64,000 nt of DNA, taken from positions 106,482 to 170,481 of the forward strand of contig JAZPZI010000008.1 of the NCBI GenBank assembly GCA_045544615.1, written 5' to 3'. This DNA is from CAKSFT01 sp045544615 (GTDB lineage Bacteria > Bacillota > Clostridia > UBA1381). Shown one piece after another: positions 33,311 through 42,134 of this stretch. Below the pieces are notes generated by a model. That model had not been told where the DNA came from. It did no database searches and saw only the letters and a list, made by a program, of their open reading frames with translations. Position 1 is the stretch's first letter; every line of letters starts with the position of its first letter. The translations under genes were made by a program, and so were the position numbers.

Positions 33311-35242
33311 ATGGGAATGACACTGACAGAAAAGATTTTATCGGCTCATCTTGTTGACGGTGAAATGATAAAAGGCGAGGAAATTGGAATTAAAATTGAC
33401 CAGACTTTAACTCAGGATGCAACAGGAACTATGGCATATCTTGAGTTCGAGGCTATGGGAGTTCCGAGAGTAAAAACAGAACGCTCGGTTGCATATATAG
33501 ACCATAACACACTCCAGAGTGGATTTGAAAACGCAGACGACCACAGATTTATCGGAAGTGTCTGCAAAAAACACGGAATTTACTTCTCACGTCCGGGTAA
33601 CGGAATCTGCCACCAGGTGCATCTTGAAAGATTCGGCGCACCGGGCAAGACCTTGATTGGTTCTGACAGCCATACACCTACAGGCGGTGGTATCGGTATG
33701 ATTGCAATCGGTGCAGGTGGTATGGACGTTGCAGTTGCAATGGGCGGTGGCGCATACTATATAACCTGTCCGAAGGTTGTAAATGTAAAGCTCACCGGTA
33801 AGCTCTCTGCTTGGGTAAGTGCAAAAGACGTTATCCTGGAAGTGTTAAAGAGAATGAGCGTAAAGGGCGGCGTAGGCAAGGTTATAGAATACACCGGCGA
33901 GGGTGTCAAGACTCTTTCTGTTCCTGAGCGTGCTACAATCACAAACATGGGTGCAGAGCTTGGTGCTACAACATCAATCTTCCCGTCAGATGAGATAACG
34001 CTCGAATTCCTGAAGGCACAGGGCAGAGAAGATGTATATAAGCCACTTTCAGCTGATGCTGATGCTGTGTATGATGAAGTAATCGAGATTAATCTCTCTG
34101 AACTTGTTCCGCTTGCGGCTTGTCCGCACTCACCTGACAATGTAAAGTCGGTTGAAGAAATCGGAAACATGAAGATTGACCAGGTTTGTATCGGCTCGTG
34201 CACAAACTCATCATTGATGGATATGATGAAGGTTGCACATATCTTAAAAGGCAAAACAGTTCACCCTGATGTATCACTTTCGCTTGCACCGGGCTCAAAG
34301 CAGGTTTTGAATATGCTTGCAGAAAACGGAGCTCTCTCGATTATGATTGATGCGGGTGCGAGAATTTTAGAGAGTGCCTGCGGACCGTGTATCGGTATGG
34401 GACAGTCACCGAACTCAAAGGGTATATCATTGAGAACTTTCAACAGAAACTTCGAGGGCCGTTCAGGAACAAAGGACGGACAGATTTACCTTGTATCTCC
34501 CGAGATGGCGGCAATTTCTGCAATCAACGGAGTTCTGACCGACCCGAGAGAAATAGGGGAAATGCCTGAATTCAAGCTTCCTGAAAAGTTCAAGATTAAC
34601 GATAATATGATAGTACCTCCTGTGGATGCGGCAGATATGGACAGCGTCGAGGTATTGAGAGGCCCGAACATCAAGCCGTTCCCTGTAGCAGAGGCATTGG
34701 CAGAGAATATCGAAGCAAAGTGTAGCTTGAAGGTTGGCGACAACATCACAACCGACCATATTATGCCTGCGGGTGCAAAGATTTTGCCGCTTCGTTCAAA
34801 CATCCCTGAAATCTCGAAGCATTGCTTTGCGGTATGCGATACCGAGTTCTACAAAAGAGCACTTGATATGGGAAAATCGATTATAGTCGGCGGCTCAAAC
34901 TACGGTCAGGGTTCATCAAGAGAGCACGCAGCGCTTGCACCGCTCTATCTTGGCGTAAAGGCGGTTATCACAAAATCATTTGCAAGAATCCATATGGCAA
35001 ACCTTGTAAATGCAGGTATCCTGCCGCTCACATTCAAGGCTGAGGCGGATTACGACAGAATCGACCAGAATGATGAACTCGAGATTAAGAATGTAGCAGA
35101 GCAGATTAAATCGGGCTCTGAAATTACAGTTACAAACAAGACAAAGGGCTTTGACTTTACCGTAGTTCTTTCGGTATCACAAAGACAAAAAGAGATGCTC
35201 TATGCAGGCGGTCTCTTGAACTTTACAAAGAATAACGGTTAA
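33311..35242 (+). CDS. Aconitate hydratase
   Basis: 643 residues, the shorter single-chain aconitase class. It interconverts citrate and isocitrate using a [4Fe-4S] cluster. Cluster ligands sit in IGSCTNSS (about residue 297) and CGPCIGMG (about 357-364). Substrate-binding SDSHTPTGGG and the swivel-domain GGSNYGQGSSREHAA are intact. It is the first gene of an operon with isocitrate dehydrogenase and a flavodiiron protein. No citrate synthase is in the window. The cluster makes it oxygen-sensitive, which fits the O2-reducing protein encoded two genes later. Confidence 0.96.
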   Translation: MGMTLTEKILSAHLVDGEMIKGEEIGIKIDQTLTQDATGTMAYLEFEAMGVPRVKTERSVAYIDHNTLQSGFENADDHRFIGSVCKKHGIYFSRPGNGICHQVHLERFGAPGKTLIGSDSHTPTGGGIGMIAIGAGGMDVAVAMGGGAYYITCPKVVNVKLTGKLSAWVSAKDVILEVLKRMSVKGGVGKVIEYTGEGVKTLSVPERATITNMGAELGATTSIFPSDEITLEFLKAQGREDVYKPLSADADAVYDEVIEINLSELVPLAACPHSPDNVKSVEEIGNMKIDQVCIGSCTNSSLMDMMKVAHILKGKTVHPDVSLSLAPGSKQVLNMLAENGALSIMIDAGARILESACGPCIGMGQSPNSKGISLRTFNRNFEGRSGTKDGQIYLVSPEMAAISAINGVLTDPREIGEMPEFKLPEKFKINDNMIVPPVDAADMDSVEVLRGPNIKPFPVAEALAENIEAKCSLKVGDNITTDHIMPAGAKILPLRSNIPEISKHCFAVCDTEFYKRALDMGKSIIVGGSNYGQGSSREHAALAPLYLGVKAVITKSFARIHMANLVNAGILPLTFKAEADYDRIDQNDELEIKNVAEQIKSGSEITVTNKTKGFDFTVVLSVSQRQKEMLYAGGLLNFTKNNG

Positions 35243-35262
35243 TTTTTAAGGAGGATACGAAT

Positions 35263-36477
35263 ATGGCAGACAAGATTCAAATGAAAACACCGCTCGTTGA
35301 GATGGACGGCGACGAAATGACCAGAATTATATGGAAGATGATTAAGGATATCCTTATTCTTCCGTATGTTGACTTAAAGACAGAGTACTATGACCTCGGC
35401 TTGGAGTACAGAAACGAAACAAATGACCAGGTAACATTTGATTCAGCAGAGGCAACAAAGAAGTATGGTGTTGCGGTAAAGTGTGCTACAATCACACCAA
35501 ATGCCGACAGAATGACAGAGTATAACCTAAAGGAAATGTGGAAGTCGCCAAACGGCACAATCAGAGCAATTCTTGACGGCACAGTGTTCAGAACACCGAT
35601 TATTGTAAAGGGCATCACACCTTTTATTCCGACCTGGACAAAGCCTATCACAATTGCCCGTCACGCATACGGCGATGTTTACAAAAACACCGAAATGCAG
35701 GTTGCAGAGGGTAGCAAGTGCGAGCTTGTTTGTACCGATAAGGACGGCAACGAGACAAGACAGCTCATCCACAATTTCGATGGCACATCGGGAATCATTC
35801 AGGGACTTCACAATACCGACAAGTCTATTGCAAGCTTTGCGAGAAGTTGTTTCAACTTCGCACTCGACACAAAGCAGGATTTGTGGTTTGCAACAAAGGA
35901 TACAATCTCGAAAAAGTATGACCACCGTTTCAAGGATATCTTCAACGAAATCTTTGAAGCTGAATACAAGGAAAAGTTTGATGCGGTAGGAATCGAGTAT
36001 TTCTACACACTCATCGACGATGCAGTAGCAAGAGTTGTTCGTTCTGATGGCGGATATATCTGGGCTTGTAAAAACTACGACGGTGATGTTATGAGTGACA
36101 TGGTTGCAACTGCATACGGAAGCCTTGCTATGATGACATCTGTTTTGGTTTCACCTGACGGTGTTTATGAATACGAGGCTGCACACGGCACAGTTCAGCG
36201 CCACTACTATAAGCACTTAAAAGGCGAGAAGACCTCAACAAACAGCGTTGCTACATTGTTTGCGTGGACAGGCGCTATGAGAAAAAGAGGCGAGCTTGAT
36301 AACACTCCTGAACTTTGTGCATTTGCAGACAAACTCGAGGCTGCAACAATAAAGACAATCGAAGACGGTGTTATGACAGGCGACCTTGCGGCATTGTCAA
36401 AGCTTGAGAATAAAAAGACTGTAAATACGGAAGAATTCCTTGTAGAGATAAATAACCGTTTAAAGGAAATGATGTAA
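35263..36477 (+). CDS. icd: NADP-dependent isocitrate dehydrogenase (eukaryote-like homodimer)
   Basis: 404 residues. It oxidises isocitrate to 2-oxoglutarate. The sequence is of the eukaryote-like homodimeric NADP subfamily rather than the E. coli type: PLVEMDGDEMTRIIWK at the N-terminus, KCATITPNADRM, SPNGTIRAILDGTVFR and the C-terminal EYEAAHGTVQRHYYKHL. RBS AAGGAGG lies upstream and the gene follows aconitase by 20 bp. It supplies 2-oxoglutarate and NADPH for glutamate synthesis in a horseshoe-type TCA cycle. Confidence 0.95.
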   Translation: MADKIQMKTPLVEMDGDEMTRIIWKMIKDILILPYVDLKTEYYDLGLEYRNETNDQVTFDSAEATKKYGVAVKCATITPNADRMTEYNLKEMWKSPNGTIRAILDGTVFRTPIIVKGITPFIPTWTKPITIARHAYGDVYKNTEMQVAEGSKCELVCTDKDGNETRQLIHNFDGTSGIIQGLHNTDKSIASFARSCFNFALDTKQDLWFATKDTISKKYDHRFKDIFNEIFEAEYKEKFDAVGIEYFYTLIDDAVARVVRSDGGYIWACKNYDGDVMSDMVATAYGSLAMMTSVLVSPDGVYEYEAAHGTVQRHYYKHLKGEKTSTNSVATLFAWTGAMRKRGELDNTPELCAFADKLEAATIKTIEDGVMTGDLAALSKLENKKTVNTEEFLVEINNRLKEMM

Positions 36478-36478
36478 T

Positions 36479-37633
36479 ATGAAGATAAGTGAAAATATTT
36501 TGTATATCGGTGTAGACGATAAAACAATCGACCTTTTCGAGAGCCAGTATATCGTGCCGAACGGCATTTCATACAACTCATACCTTATCCTTGACGATAA
36601 GATTGCGATAATGGACACCGTTGACAAACGAAAGGGCGAGGAGTGGTTTGAAAAACTCACAACGGCACTGGCAGGAAAAGCTCCGGATTACTTAATAGTT
36701 CAGCATATGGAGCCCGACCACGCATCAAGCATAGCTGCATTGGTAGAAAAATATCCTGATGTGAAGCTTGTGCTGACCGCAAAGGCGTTGCAGATGACAG
36801 AACAGTTTTTCGATACCGACTATAGCGATAGAGCTATTGTTGTAAAAGAGGGCGACGAGATGGAGCTGGGAGCACATACTTTGAAATTCTTTATGGCTCC
36901 TATGATTCACTGGCCTGAAGTTATGGTAACATATGAAAAGTCGGAAAAGGTGCTTTTCTCGGCTGACGGATTCGGTAAATTCGGTGCGTTGGATACCGAC
37001 GAGGACTGGGATTGCGAGGCAAGACGCTATTACTTTAATATCGTTGGTAAATACGGTGCACAGGTACAGAATCTCCTGAAAAAAGCATCATCGCTCGAGA
37101 TTGAGAAAATCTGTCCGTTGCACGGCCCTGTTCTTTCTGATAATCTTGGCTACTATATCGAAAAGTACGACATATGGTCAAGCTACAGACCTGAGGATGA
37201 GGGCGTGCTGATTGCCTGTGCATCAATTCACGGAAACACAATGGCAGCGGCAGTTGAACTCAAAAAAATCCTCGAGGATAAGGGTGCAAATAAGGTTGTT
37301 CTTGCAGACCTTGCCCGTGACGATATGGCAGAGGTTATCGAGGATGCGTTCAGATACTCAAAATTGGTTACAATGGCACCGACCTATGATGCAGGAATAT
37401 TCCCATGTATGGAGGATTTCCTGGCACACTTAAAGGCAAAGACCTACCGTAGCCGCAGGGTTGCAATCGTTGAAAATGGCTCCTGGGCACCTGCAGCAGG
37501 TAAGATTATGCGTGAAGCATTCGAGAGTATGAAGGATATCGAGATTTGCGAAAAGCTGGTTTCAATCCGTTCGGCATTGAATGCTCAAACCAGACAAGAC
37601 CTTAACGAGCTTGCTGATGAATTATTAAAATAA
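36479..37633 (+). CDS. FprA-type flavodiiron protein (A-type flavoprotein)
   Basis: 384 residues. The N-terminal beta-lactamase-like diiron domain has the ligand motif HMEPDH (about 80-85) plus IHWPE and CPLHGP; the C-terminal flavodoxin domain binds FMN (ASIHGNTMAAAVELKK and APTYDAGIFPCMEDFL). It reduces O2 to water or NO to N2O with electrons from rubredoxin or F420-like donors. It starts one base after the icd stop, so it is clearly co-translated. That coupling suggests protection of the oxygen-sensitive aconitase. No rubredoxin gene is nearby. Confidence 0.94.
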   Translation: MKISENILYIGVDDKTIDLFESQYIVPNGISYNSYLILDDKIAIMDTVDKRKGEEWFEKLTTALAGKAPDYLIVQHMEPDHASSIAALVEKYPDVKLVLTAKALQMTEQFFDTDYSDRAIVVKEGDEMELGAHTLKFFMAPMIHWPEVMVTYEKSEKVLFSADGFGKFGALDTDEDWDCEARRYYFNIVGKYGAQVQNLLKKASSLEIEKICPLHGPVLSDNLGYYIEKYDIWSSYRPEDEGVLIACASIHGNTMAAAVELKKILEDKGANKVVLADLARDDMAEVIEDAFRYSKLVTMAPTYDAGIFPCMEDFLAHLKAKTYRSRRVAIVENGSWAPAAGKIMREAFESMKDIEICEKLVSIRSALNAQTRQDLNELADELLK

Positions 37634-37644
37634 ATAAAAACTGT

Positions 37645-37685
37645 AATGGGGATACTTCAAAAAAGAGGTTATCCCCATTATTTTA
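37645..37685 (+). terminator. Terminator of the aconitase operon
   Basis: AATGGGGAT (37645-37653) pairs with ATCCCCATT (37671-37679), with a long purine-rich loop, then TATTTTATT. Confidence 0.8.
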
Positions 37686-37702
37686 TTGGAAAAGATTGTG
37701 CG

Positions 37703-37731
37703 TTGATGCAGGGCTCTGCCTATGTTATAAT
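37703..37731 (+). promoter_or_regulatory. Promoter for the SleB-type hydrolase gene
   Basis: TTGATG (37703-37708) and TATAAT (37726-37731), 17-bp spacer. If the gene is sporulation-specific another promoter could exist, but none was recognised. Confidence 0.65.
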
Positions 37732-37800
37732 AATTAACGGGGCAAAAAGCGGATTAAGGTAAGCTATGCCCCAAATTATTTTAGAAAGGAATGGTGGTGT

Positions 37801-38604
37801 ATGAAGTTATCGAGGTTGATTTTAATGTCAGCAATAATTATGGCATCTTTTGTGATCGGCGCATCGGCACAGATAAGAGTTACGGTAAACGGGCGTACGG
37901 TTGCAATGGATACTAACCCATATATTCAGAATAATCATACAATGATACCGATAAGAGGCGTTGCAGAAACACTTGGCTGTGATGTGGACTGGAACCCAAA
38001 GACGAGAACTGTTACGGTTTTGGATGAGGAAACCGAAATAACACTTGAAGTAGATAAGATGAGTGCAGAGGTAAACGGAGAGGATAAGCCGCTCGATTCG
38101 CCCGCAAGAATCAAAAACAGCAGGACATATGTTCCGATACGCTTTGTTGCAGAGGGACTTGGTGCTGATGTTTCGTGGAACGGTCAGGATAAAACGGTCA
38201 GGATTGTAAAGGAAGGGGTAACGCCCGAGGTTGCATATGGTGAGGACGAACTTTTGTGGCTTGCAAGGATAATACACGCCGAAGCGGAGGGAGAACCCTT
38301 TTTGGGCAAGGTAGCGGTTGGTAATGTGGTGTTAAACAGAGTCGGGAACAAGGAATTCCCAAATACCATCTATGGAGTCATATTTGACCGTAAAAACGGT
38401 ACACAGTTTACGCCGGTAGCAAACGGCAAGATTTACAACAATCCCTCGAACGAGTGCATTTTTGCAGCAGACAGAGCCCTCTCGGGCGAAAATGTTATAG
38501 GGAGCTCGCTCTATTTTTGTAATCCGGTAATCTCGACAAATTCCTGGATTTCAAATAACCGACCTTTTCATACCGCAATAGGTAAACATTATTTTTATTT
38601 GTAG
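37801..38604 (+). CDS. SleB-type cell wall/cortex hydrolase with stalk domain
   Basis: 267 residues. A signal peptide (LILMSAIIMASFVIGASAQ) is followed by a copper-amine-oxidase N-domain-like stalk (VNGRTVAMDTNPYIQNNHTMIPIRGVAETLGC and RTYVPIRFVAEGLGADVSW in outline, about 25-135). A C-terminal Hydrolase_2/SleB domain follows (LARIIHAEAEGEPFLGKVAVGNVVLNRV, with the catalytic Glu in HAEAEGE). It cleaves peptidoglycan outside the cytoplasmic membrane, likely in spore germination or remodelling. It has its own promoter and terminator. The sequence of unrelated origin begins only bases after the terminator. Confidence 0.92.
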   Translation: MKLSRLILMSAIIMASFVIGASAQIRVTVNGRTVAMDTNPYIQNNHTMIPIRGVAETLGCDVDWNPKTRTVTVLDEETEITLEVDKMSAEVNGEDKPLDSPARIKNSRTYVPIRFVAEGLGADVSWNGQDKTVRIVKEGVTPEVAYGEDELLWLARIIHAEAEGEPFLGKVAVGNVVLNRVGNKEFPNTIYGVIFDRKNGTQFTPVANGKIYNNPSNECIFAADRALSGENVIGSSLYFCNPVISTNSWISNNRPFHTAIGKHYFYL

Positions 38605-38610
38605 GGAGAA

Positions 38611-38637
38611 AAACAGACACGTAAGTGTCTGTTTTTT
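38611..38637 (+). terminator. Terminator after the SleB-type gene, at a recombination border
   Basis: AAACAGACAC / GTGTCTGTTT with loop GTAA, then a T-run ending at 38637. Coding similarity of the following fragment starts at about 38639. Confidence 0.9.
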
Positions 38638-39812
38638 AGATGAGCTTGTGGCAAGAGCTTGCGAGGATATGATTTCTAACAGCAACCAAACAAGGAAATT
38701 GCTTGCCAAGATGAGTGTTAAGGAACAACAGGACTTTATCGGCAAGATTAAAGAAACGCTTGATAACCTGATTCAGTGGGTGAATGACTTTCTCAAACTC
38801 TACAAGTCAAACTCTGATGAAGCTAAAGCCTTGAGAGAATATAAGCATCAGCTTAAAAAGATTTCCAAAATGTGGGATGAAATGCTTGAGTCTGCAATTA
38901 CGGCAAACCAAGCCCTGCAGAAGGAAGGGAAGTCGGAGACGGAAGTTGTGGGAAAAATTTCAAATGATGTGCAGTATTCCTCAAGAGAAAAGTTTGATAA
39001 AACTTGCGAAAAGATAAAAACCATTAGTGATGAAGAATACAAAGAAGCATTGAAAAATCATCCGTTTATTCTTGTGATGAATTACACACCGCAGACTGTG
39101 ATTGATGCAATGAAAGAGATAAATCCTGACTTAGCTGTTCCTGCCAACAACCGAAGAATTTTGATGAGGCGAGATGCTTTATATTTAGCGATTCGTGGTG
39201 AGGGAATACAAGAAGGACATTATCATGACTTGGGTGCAGAAGCATTGAAAAAACTTCCTGAATATCTTGAGAGACCAGATGCAATTATCAGGACAGACGG
39301 AAACAAAAAAAGATGTCTTGTATTATCACATATAGAGGTGAAAAATGGGCAAGCCATTATTTCTGTGGAGTTTGAGTCGTCAAAAGACTACGAAGGGAAA
39401 AATGAATTTTTCAATGTAATTATAACCGTCTTTGATTTACATGAAAATTACATTAAAAAGCTTTTCAGAAAGAATAATGCAGAAATAAAGTATGAAAAAG
39501 AAGACCTCGAGCAAGTTAATCCTCAACTGTATAAGTGGTTGAGAACTTTTAACTCAAAGTCTTCTAAAGATAGTATACTCAATCCTGACGAAAAAGTCAA
39601 GAAAAATTTTGACAATGATGAAATGCAGATGTCAGATAGAATTGACAGAAGAAGAAAGTCGTATTATAATGAATATCATACGAATGCTTTGATTTGGGCA
39701 AGAAGCGCTTCGACTAAACCGGGAGATTTAAAGATATTAAATGCTAACGGTAAACATTTTGCCTTGATTGAAGCAACTGAAGACGGATTTGTAGAATTGA
39801 AAAAAGGCAGAT

Positions 39813-40058
39813 ATGAGGAGGTACGCACTTATTATGAACGTGCATACAGAAAAGCAACTGACGAGATTTATGGGAATACTCAAGGCATTAAAGCTGACCA
39901 AGGAAGAGATATTTGGGATATGCAGTATGCTGGAGACAGAGGAAATGATGTTGGAGATGGTGAACAGACTGGAAGCAAAGGACTTCAAACTGACACCTCA
40001 AGAGACAATGAACATCTGCGGAAGAGTGATAAAGGAGAATCTGAAGAGCCAGGAATAG
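39813..40058 (+). CDS. Nested out-of-frame small protein 1, possible partner of the preceding toxin-like domain
   Basis: 81 codons in the +1 frame of the polyvalent fragment (74 from a second ATG at 39834). GAGGAGG precedes 39834 by 12 bases; AAAAGG precedes 39813. The product is compact and helical, protein-like in hydrophobic pattern (RFMGILKALKLTKEEIFGIC, MMLEMVNRLEAKDFKLTPQE). The same bases read in the long frame give a Gly/Asp/Ser/Glu-rich, linker-like stretch. It begins near the C-terminal end of the first WAR-containing domain and stops five codons before the DVQFSDRD linker. No family recognised; an antitoxin or immunity role is only an inference from arrangement. Confidence 0.5.
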   Translation: MRRYALIMNVHTEKQLTRFMGILKALKLTKEEIFGICSMLETEEMMLEMVNRLEAKDFKLTPQETMNICGRVIKENLKSQE

Positions 40059-40400
40059 AAGATTCAGGGGATGTGCAGTTCTCGGATAGGGATGATTTTT
40101 ATACTGAACAGGAGTATAGTGACTTTGGTTGGGCAAGAGCAAACGGAATACTAAATGCAGGGCAGAACGCAGACTATCGCTCTAAGTTTGCTATGGCGAA
40201 AGGTGGCAGACTTAAATTCAATAAAAGCAAAAACGGAGAGTATATAATACCGGTAAGCGACATATATGACGCTACATTTGAAGGCATAAATAACATTCTT
40301 GTTTTTGCGAAGGGAACTATTGACAAGCCCGTAATCACAAGTATAATAGAAATATACGAATATGATGAAACATCGCTTGATAAGGTAAGGAGAAACATTT

Positions 40401-40586
40401 ATGAATTGGAACGGAGAGGAATACAGCAGAAGGCTGGAGGGGTTATCGGACGATACTATGCTACTGATTTCGGAATTCAACACTATAGAGAATATCTCGA
40501 AAGCAGCAGAAATAATAATGGAGATCAATTCGGAGAAAGAAATAGTGAAGAAACTTCAACATCTGAAGAAAACAGGAAAGGAATAG
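40401..40586 (+). CDS. Nested out-of-frame small protein 2, possible partner of the preceding toxin-like domain
   Basis: 61 codons, in the same +1 frame relative to the polyvalent fragment as nested protein 1. TAAGGAG (40386-40392) lies eight bases before the ATG, a better start signal than the long ORF has. The product is helical (GLSDDTMLLISEFNTIENIS, IIMEINSEKEIVKKLQHLKK) and faintly parallels nested protein 1 around L-[ST]-x-x-x-[IM]-x-x-I. It starts near the C-terminal end of the second WAR-containing domain and ends at the codon before the FYSDRDD linker. Function unknown; probably the partner of the second domain. Confidence 0.5.
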   Translation: MNWNGEEYSRRLEGLSDDTMLLISEFNTIENISKAAEIIMEINSEKEIVKKLQHLKKTGKE

Positions 40587-41159
40587 ATTTTTACTCCGAC
40601 CGAGACGATGTCTCTGTTTATGAACAGATGGGTGAAACAGAAAGACTTGTCAAGGAAAACGAAAAGTTCAAGACGGACATTGAAAGACTAAAGGAGAGGC
40701 TAAAGCTTGAAAGACAGATTACGCATGGAAATTACTTCAACGAGAATCAGCTTGACATCGTTGCCGGGCATCTACGCAAAATTGCCGGCAGTACATATTC
40801 CAAAGCAAAGCTTGTAGAGCTTCTACGGGAGGTGTATTCGTTTATTGCACATACGGAGGATATTTCGTGGGATGAAGTGTTCGTGCAGTGTTATGATGTT
40901 GCCGAAAGCATTCTTTCGGAGTCAAAGCCAAAGGTTGAAACGGATGATTATGCAAAGCATATTTTAAGGGAAATCAGAAGTAAGAGAATTTCTTTAAGCG
41001 AAACACAAATTGCCGAGGCAAAGCGTCGCTTTGGTAACAACTACCGTGACAGCTTTATGGGGAAAATACTTATTACAAAGGACGGTATCAGTCTTGATTC
41101 ACAATGGCAGGAGTGGGCATCACAGTATCCTGCTTTTTTTGATGCCGAAATTGGTGATA

Positions 41160-41813
41160 TCAGCAAAAAGAAACTTCATTGTTTGTCAAATAAACCATTA
41201 TGTTGTTTTTGAGTTTAGGGTCAATATACTCAAACAACCTTCTTGTTTTTTCGTTTTTTTCGACAAATAATAGGGAAATCAAATAAAGCTTATAACATAT
41301 TTTTCCAAATTCAGAAAGCTTGTAATATGAATAAGGACTGTCAGACCTATCAAAAGTATAAATAGCATCGCGCAATGACGTAGAATTTAAGGAGGTTTGC
41401 TTTTTGAGATAATTGTGAAGAGAAAACATAAAATATTCCAACGAAGTCAATCTGCAAATGTTTTTGTTATCTGATAAAGAACCATGGAAATATGATTTAA
41501 TGATATAGGCTTTATATTCATTTAGAAGTATTTCGAGTTCTTTTTTCTCTGTTTCATTTGAATAATCAATAAAAAAATTCGGATGTAAATTTACTTCTTT
41601 TTGCGTTGAAAAAATATAGCTGCTTAATTCCTCGTCTCGTAATGAGCCCCACTTGGAGTCATAACACATATTGCGATTTTCTTTTTCAACAATCCAGCCG
41701 ATTTTTCTGTATATATTTTGATTTTTTATTAGATTCTGAAGGTATGAACCAAACCTCCATCCAAATATAAATAGCACGAACAAAATTGCACAAATTATAG
41801 GTTCGATTGGCAT
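41160..41813 (-). CDS. AT-rich orphan single-span membrane protein, 3' end at junction
   Basis: 217 residues, no known family recognised. The N-terminal span (IICAILFVLFIFGWRFGSYL) precedes a mostly helical soluble domain rich in Lys, Asn, Tyr and Ile. Codon use is more AT-rich than the housekeeping genes. Its TGA lies exactly where sequence of the polyvalent fragment begins on the opposite strand, so the natural C-terminus may have been lost and the stop supplied by the junction. The gene is not clearly preceded by a promoter, and the region 41814-41863 is empty. Possibly a remnant cargo gene of the same lost element. Confidence 0.55.
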   Translation of the reverse strand: MPIEPIICAILFVLFIFGWRFGSYLQNLIKNQNIYRKIGWIVEKENRNMCYDSKWGSLRDEELSSYIFSTQKEVNLHPNFFIDYSNETEKKELEILLNEYKAYIIKSYFHGSLSDNKNICRLTSLEYFMFSLHNYLKKQTSLNSTSLRDAIYTFDRSDSPYSYYKLSEFGKICYKLYLISLLFVEKNEKTRRLFEYIDPKLKNNIMVYLTNNEVSFC

Positions 41814-41863
41814 AACAACAAATCCTTTCTATCACTTACATCCAAGATGAAATGAAAATTAGT

Positions 41864-41901
41864 AAAAAAGCGTTGGTTTTAAATAAAACCAACGCTTTTT
41901 T
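41864..41901 (-). terminator. Terminator of tRNA-Lys
   Basis: AGCGTTGGTTTT / AAAACCAACGCT stem with loop AAAT. On the minus strand it ends in a T-run directly after the tRNA. Confidence 0.9.
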
Positions 41902-41977
41902 TGGTACGCGATCAGGGGCTCGAACCCTGGACACCCTGATTAAGAGTCAGGTGCTCTACCAACTGAGCTAATCACGC
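41902..41977 (-). tRNA. tRNA-Lys (anticodon CTT)
   Basis: A 76-nt cloverleaf with encoded CCA. The D-arm is GCTCAGTTGGTAGAGC, anticodon stem-loop CCTGA-CTCTTAA-TCAGG gives anticodon CTT (AAG, Lys), and the T-arm is CAGGG-TTCGAGC-CCCTG. Acceptor arms GCGTGAT and ATCGCGT pair with a G-U at position 1-72 and one internal wobble. Its 3' end faces the truncated mobile-element remnant, a typical position for integrase targets, though no duplicated tRNA end was found near 38640. Confidence 0.96.
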
Positions 41978-42006
41978 ATACATGGCTTGTCTCAACCACG
42001 AGTAAT

Positions 42007-42035
42007 ATAATAACATAAAAATTTGGGCTTGTCAA
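42007..42035 (-). promoter_or_regulatory. Promoter of tRNA-Lys
   Basis: On the minus strand TTGACA (42035-42030) and TATTAT (42012-42007), 17-bp spacer, about 30 bp before the tRNA. Confidence 0.8.
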
Positions 42036-42134
42036 CACTTTTTTTAAAAAAAATCTTTTTTATTCAAATAGAGTAAAAAATGCGGTTTTTTTAGCTGTTT
42101 TTTAACCAAAATAATAAAAATTTTCATTTTTCTA

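Larger units (their letters stand above)
38648..41212 (+). pseudogene. Fragment of a large polyvalent phage/ICE protein with repeated S-D-R linkers
   Basis: 854 codons without a proper start: the GTG has no RBS and family-like sequence already reads D-E-L-V before it. Segments: 1-105, the tail of a helical domain (WVNDFLKLYKSNSDEAKALREY); 115-315, resembling MuF C-terminal/PBECR-type nuclease domains (GHYHDLGAEALKKLPEYLERPDAII); 333-410 and 483-620, two related domains (WARSAS, WARANG); 655-837, coiled coil plus helical bundle (ERLKERLKLERQITHG, DGISLDSQWQEWASQYP). Segments are joined by S-x-R linkers: DVQYSSRE 107-114, EMQMSDRI 325-332, DVQFSDRD 475-482 and FYSDRDD 648-654. The last 16 codons are antisense to the next gene, so the 3' end is truncated near 41160. 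Possibly still expressed; domain names are from memory. Confidence 0.75.

Noticed and set aside
39737..40528. Several antisense ORFs within the polyvalent fragment
   Set aside because: No RBS and unlikely composition; explained as shadows of the plus-strand frames, unlike the two nested plus-strand ORFs.
38639..41212. Intact phage gene
   Set aside because: No start signal, similarity starts abruptly at the SleB terminator and the C-terminus runs into antisense sequence.
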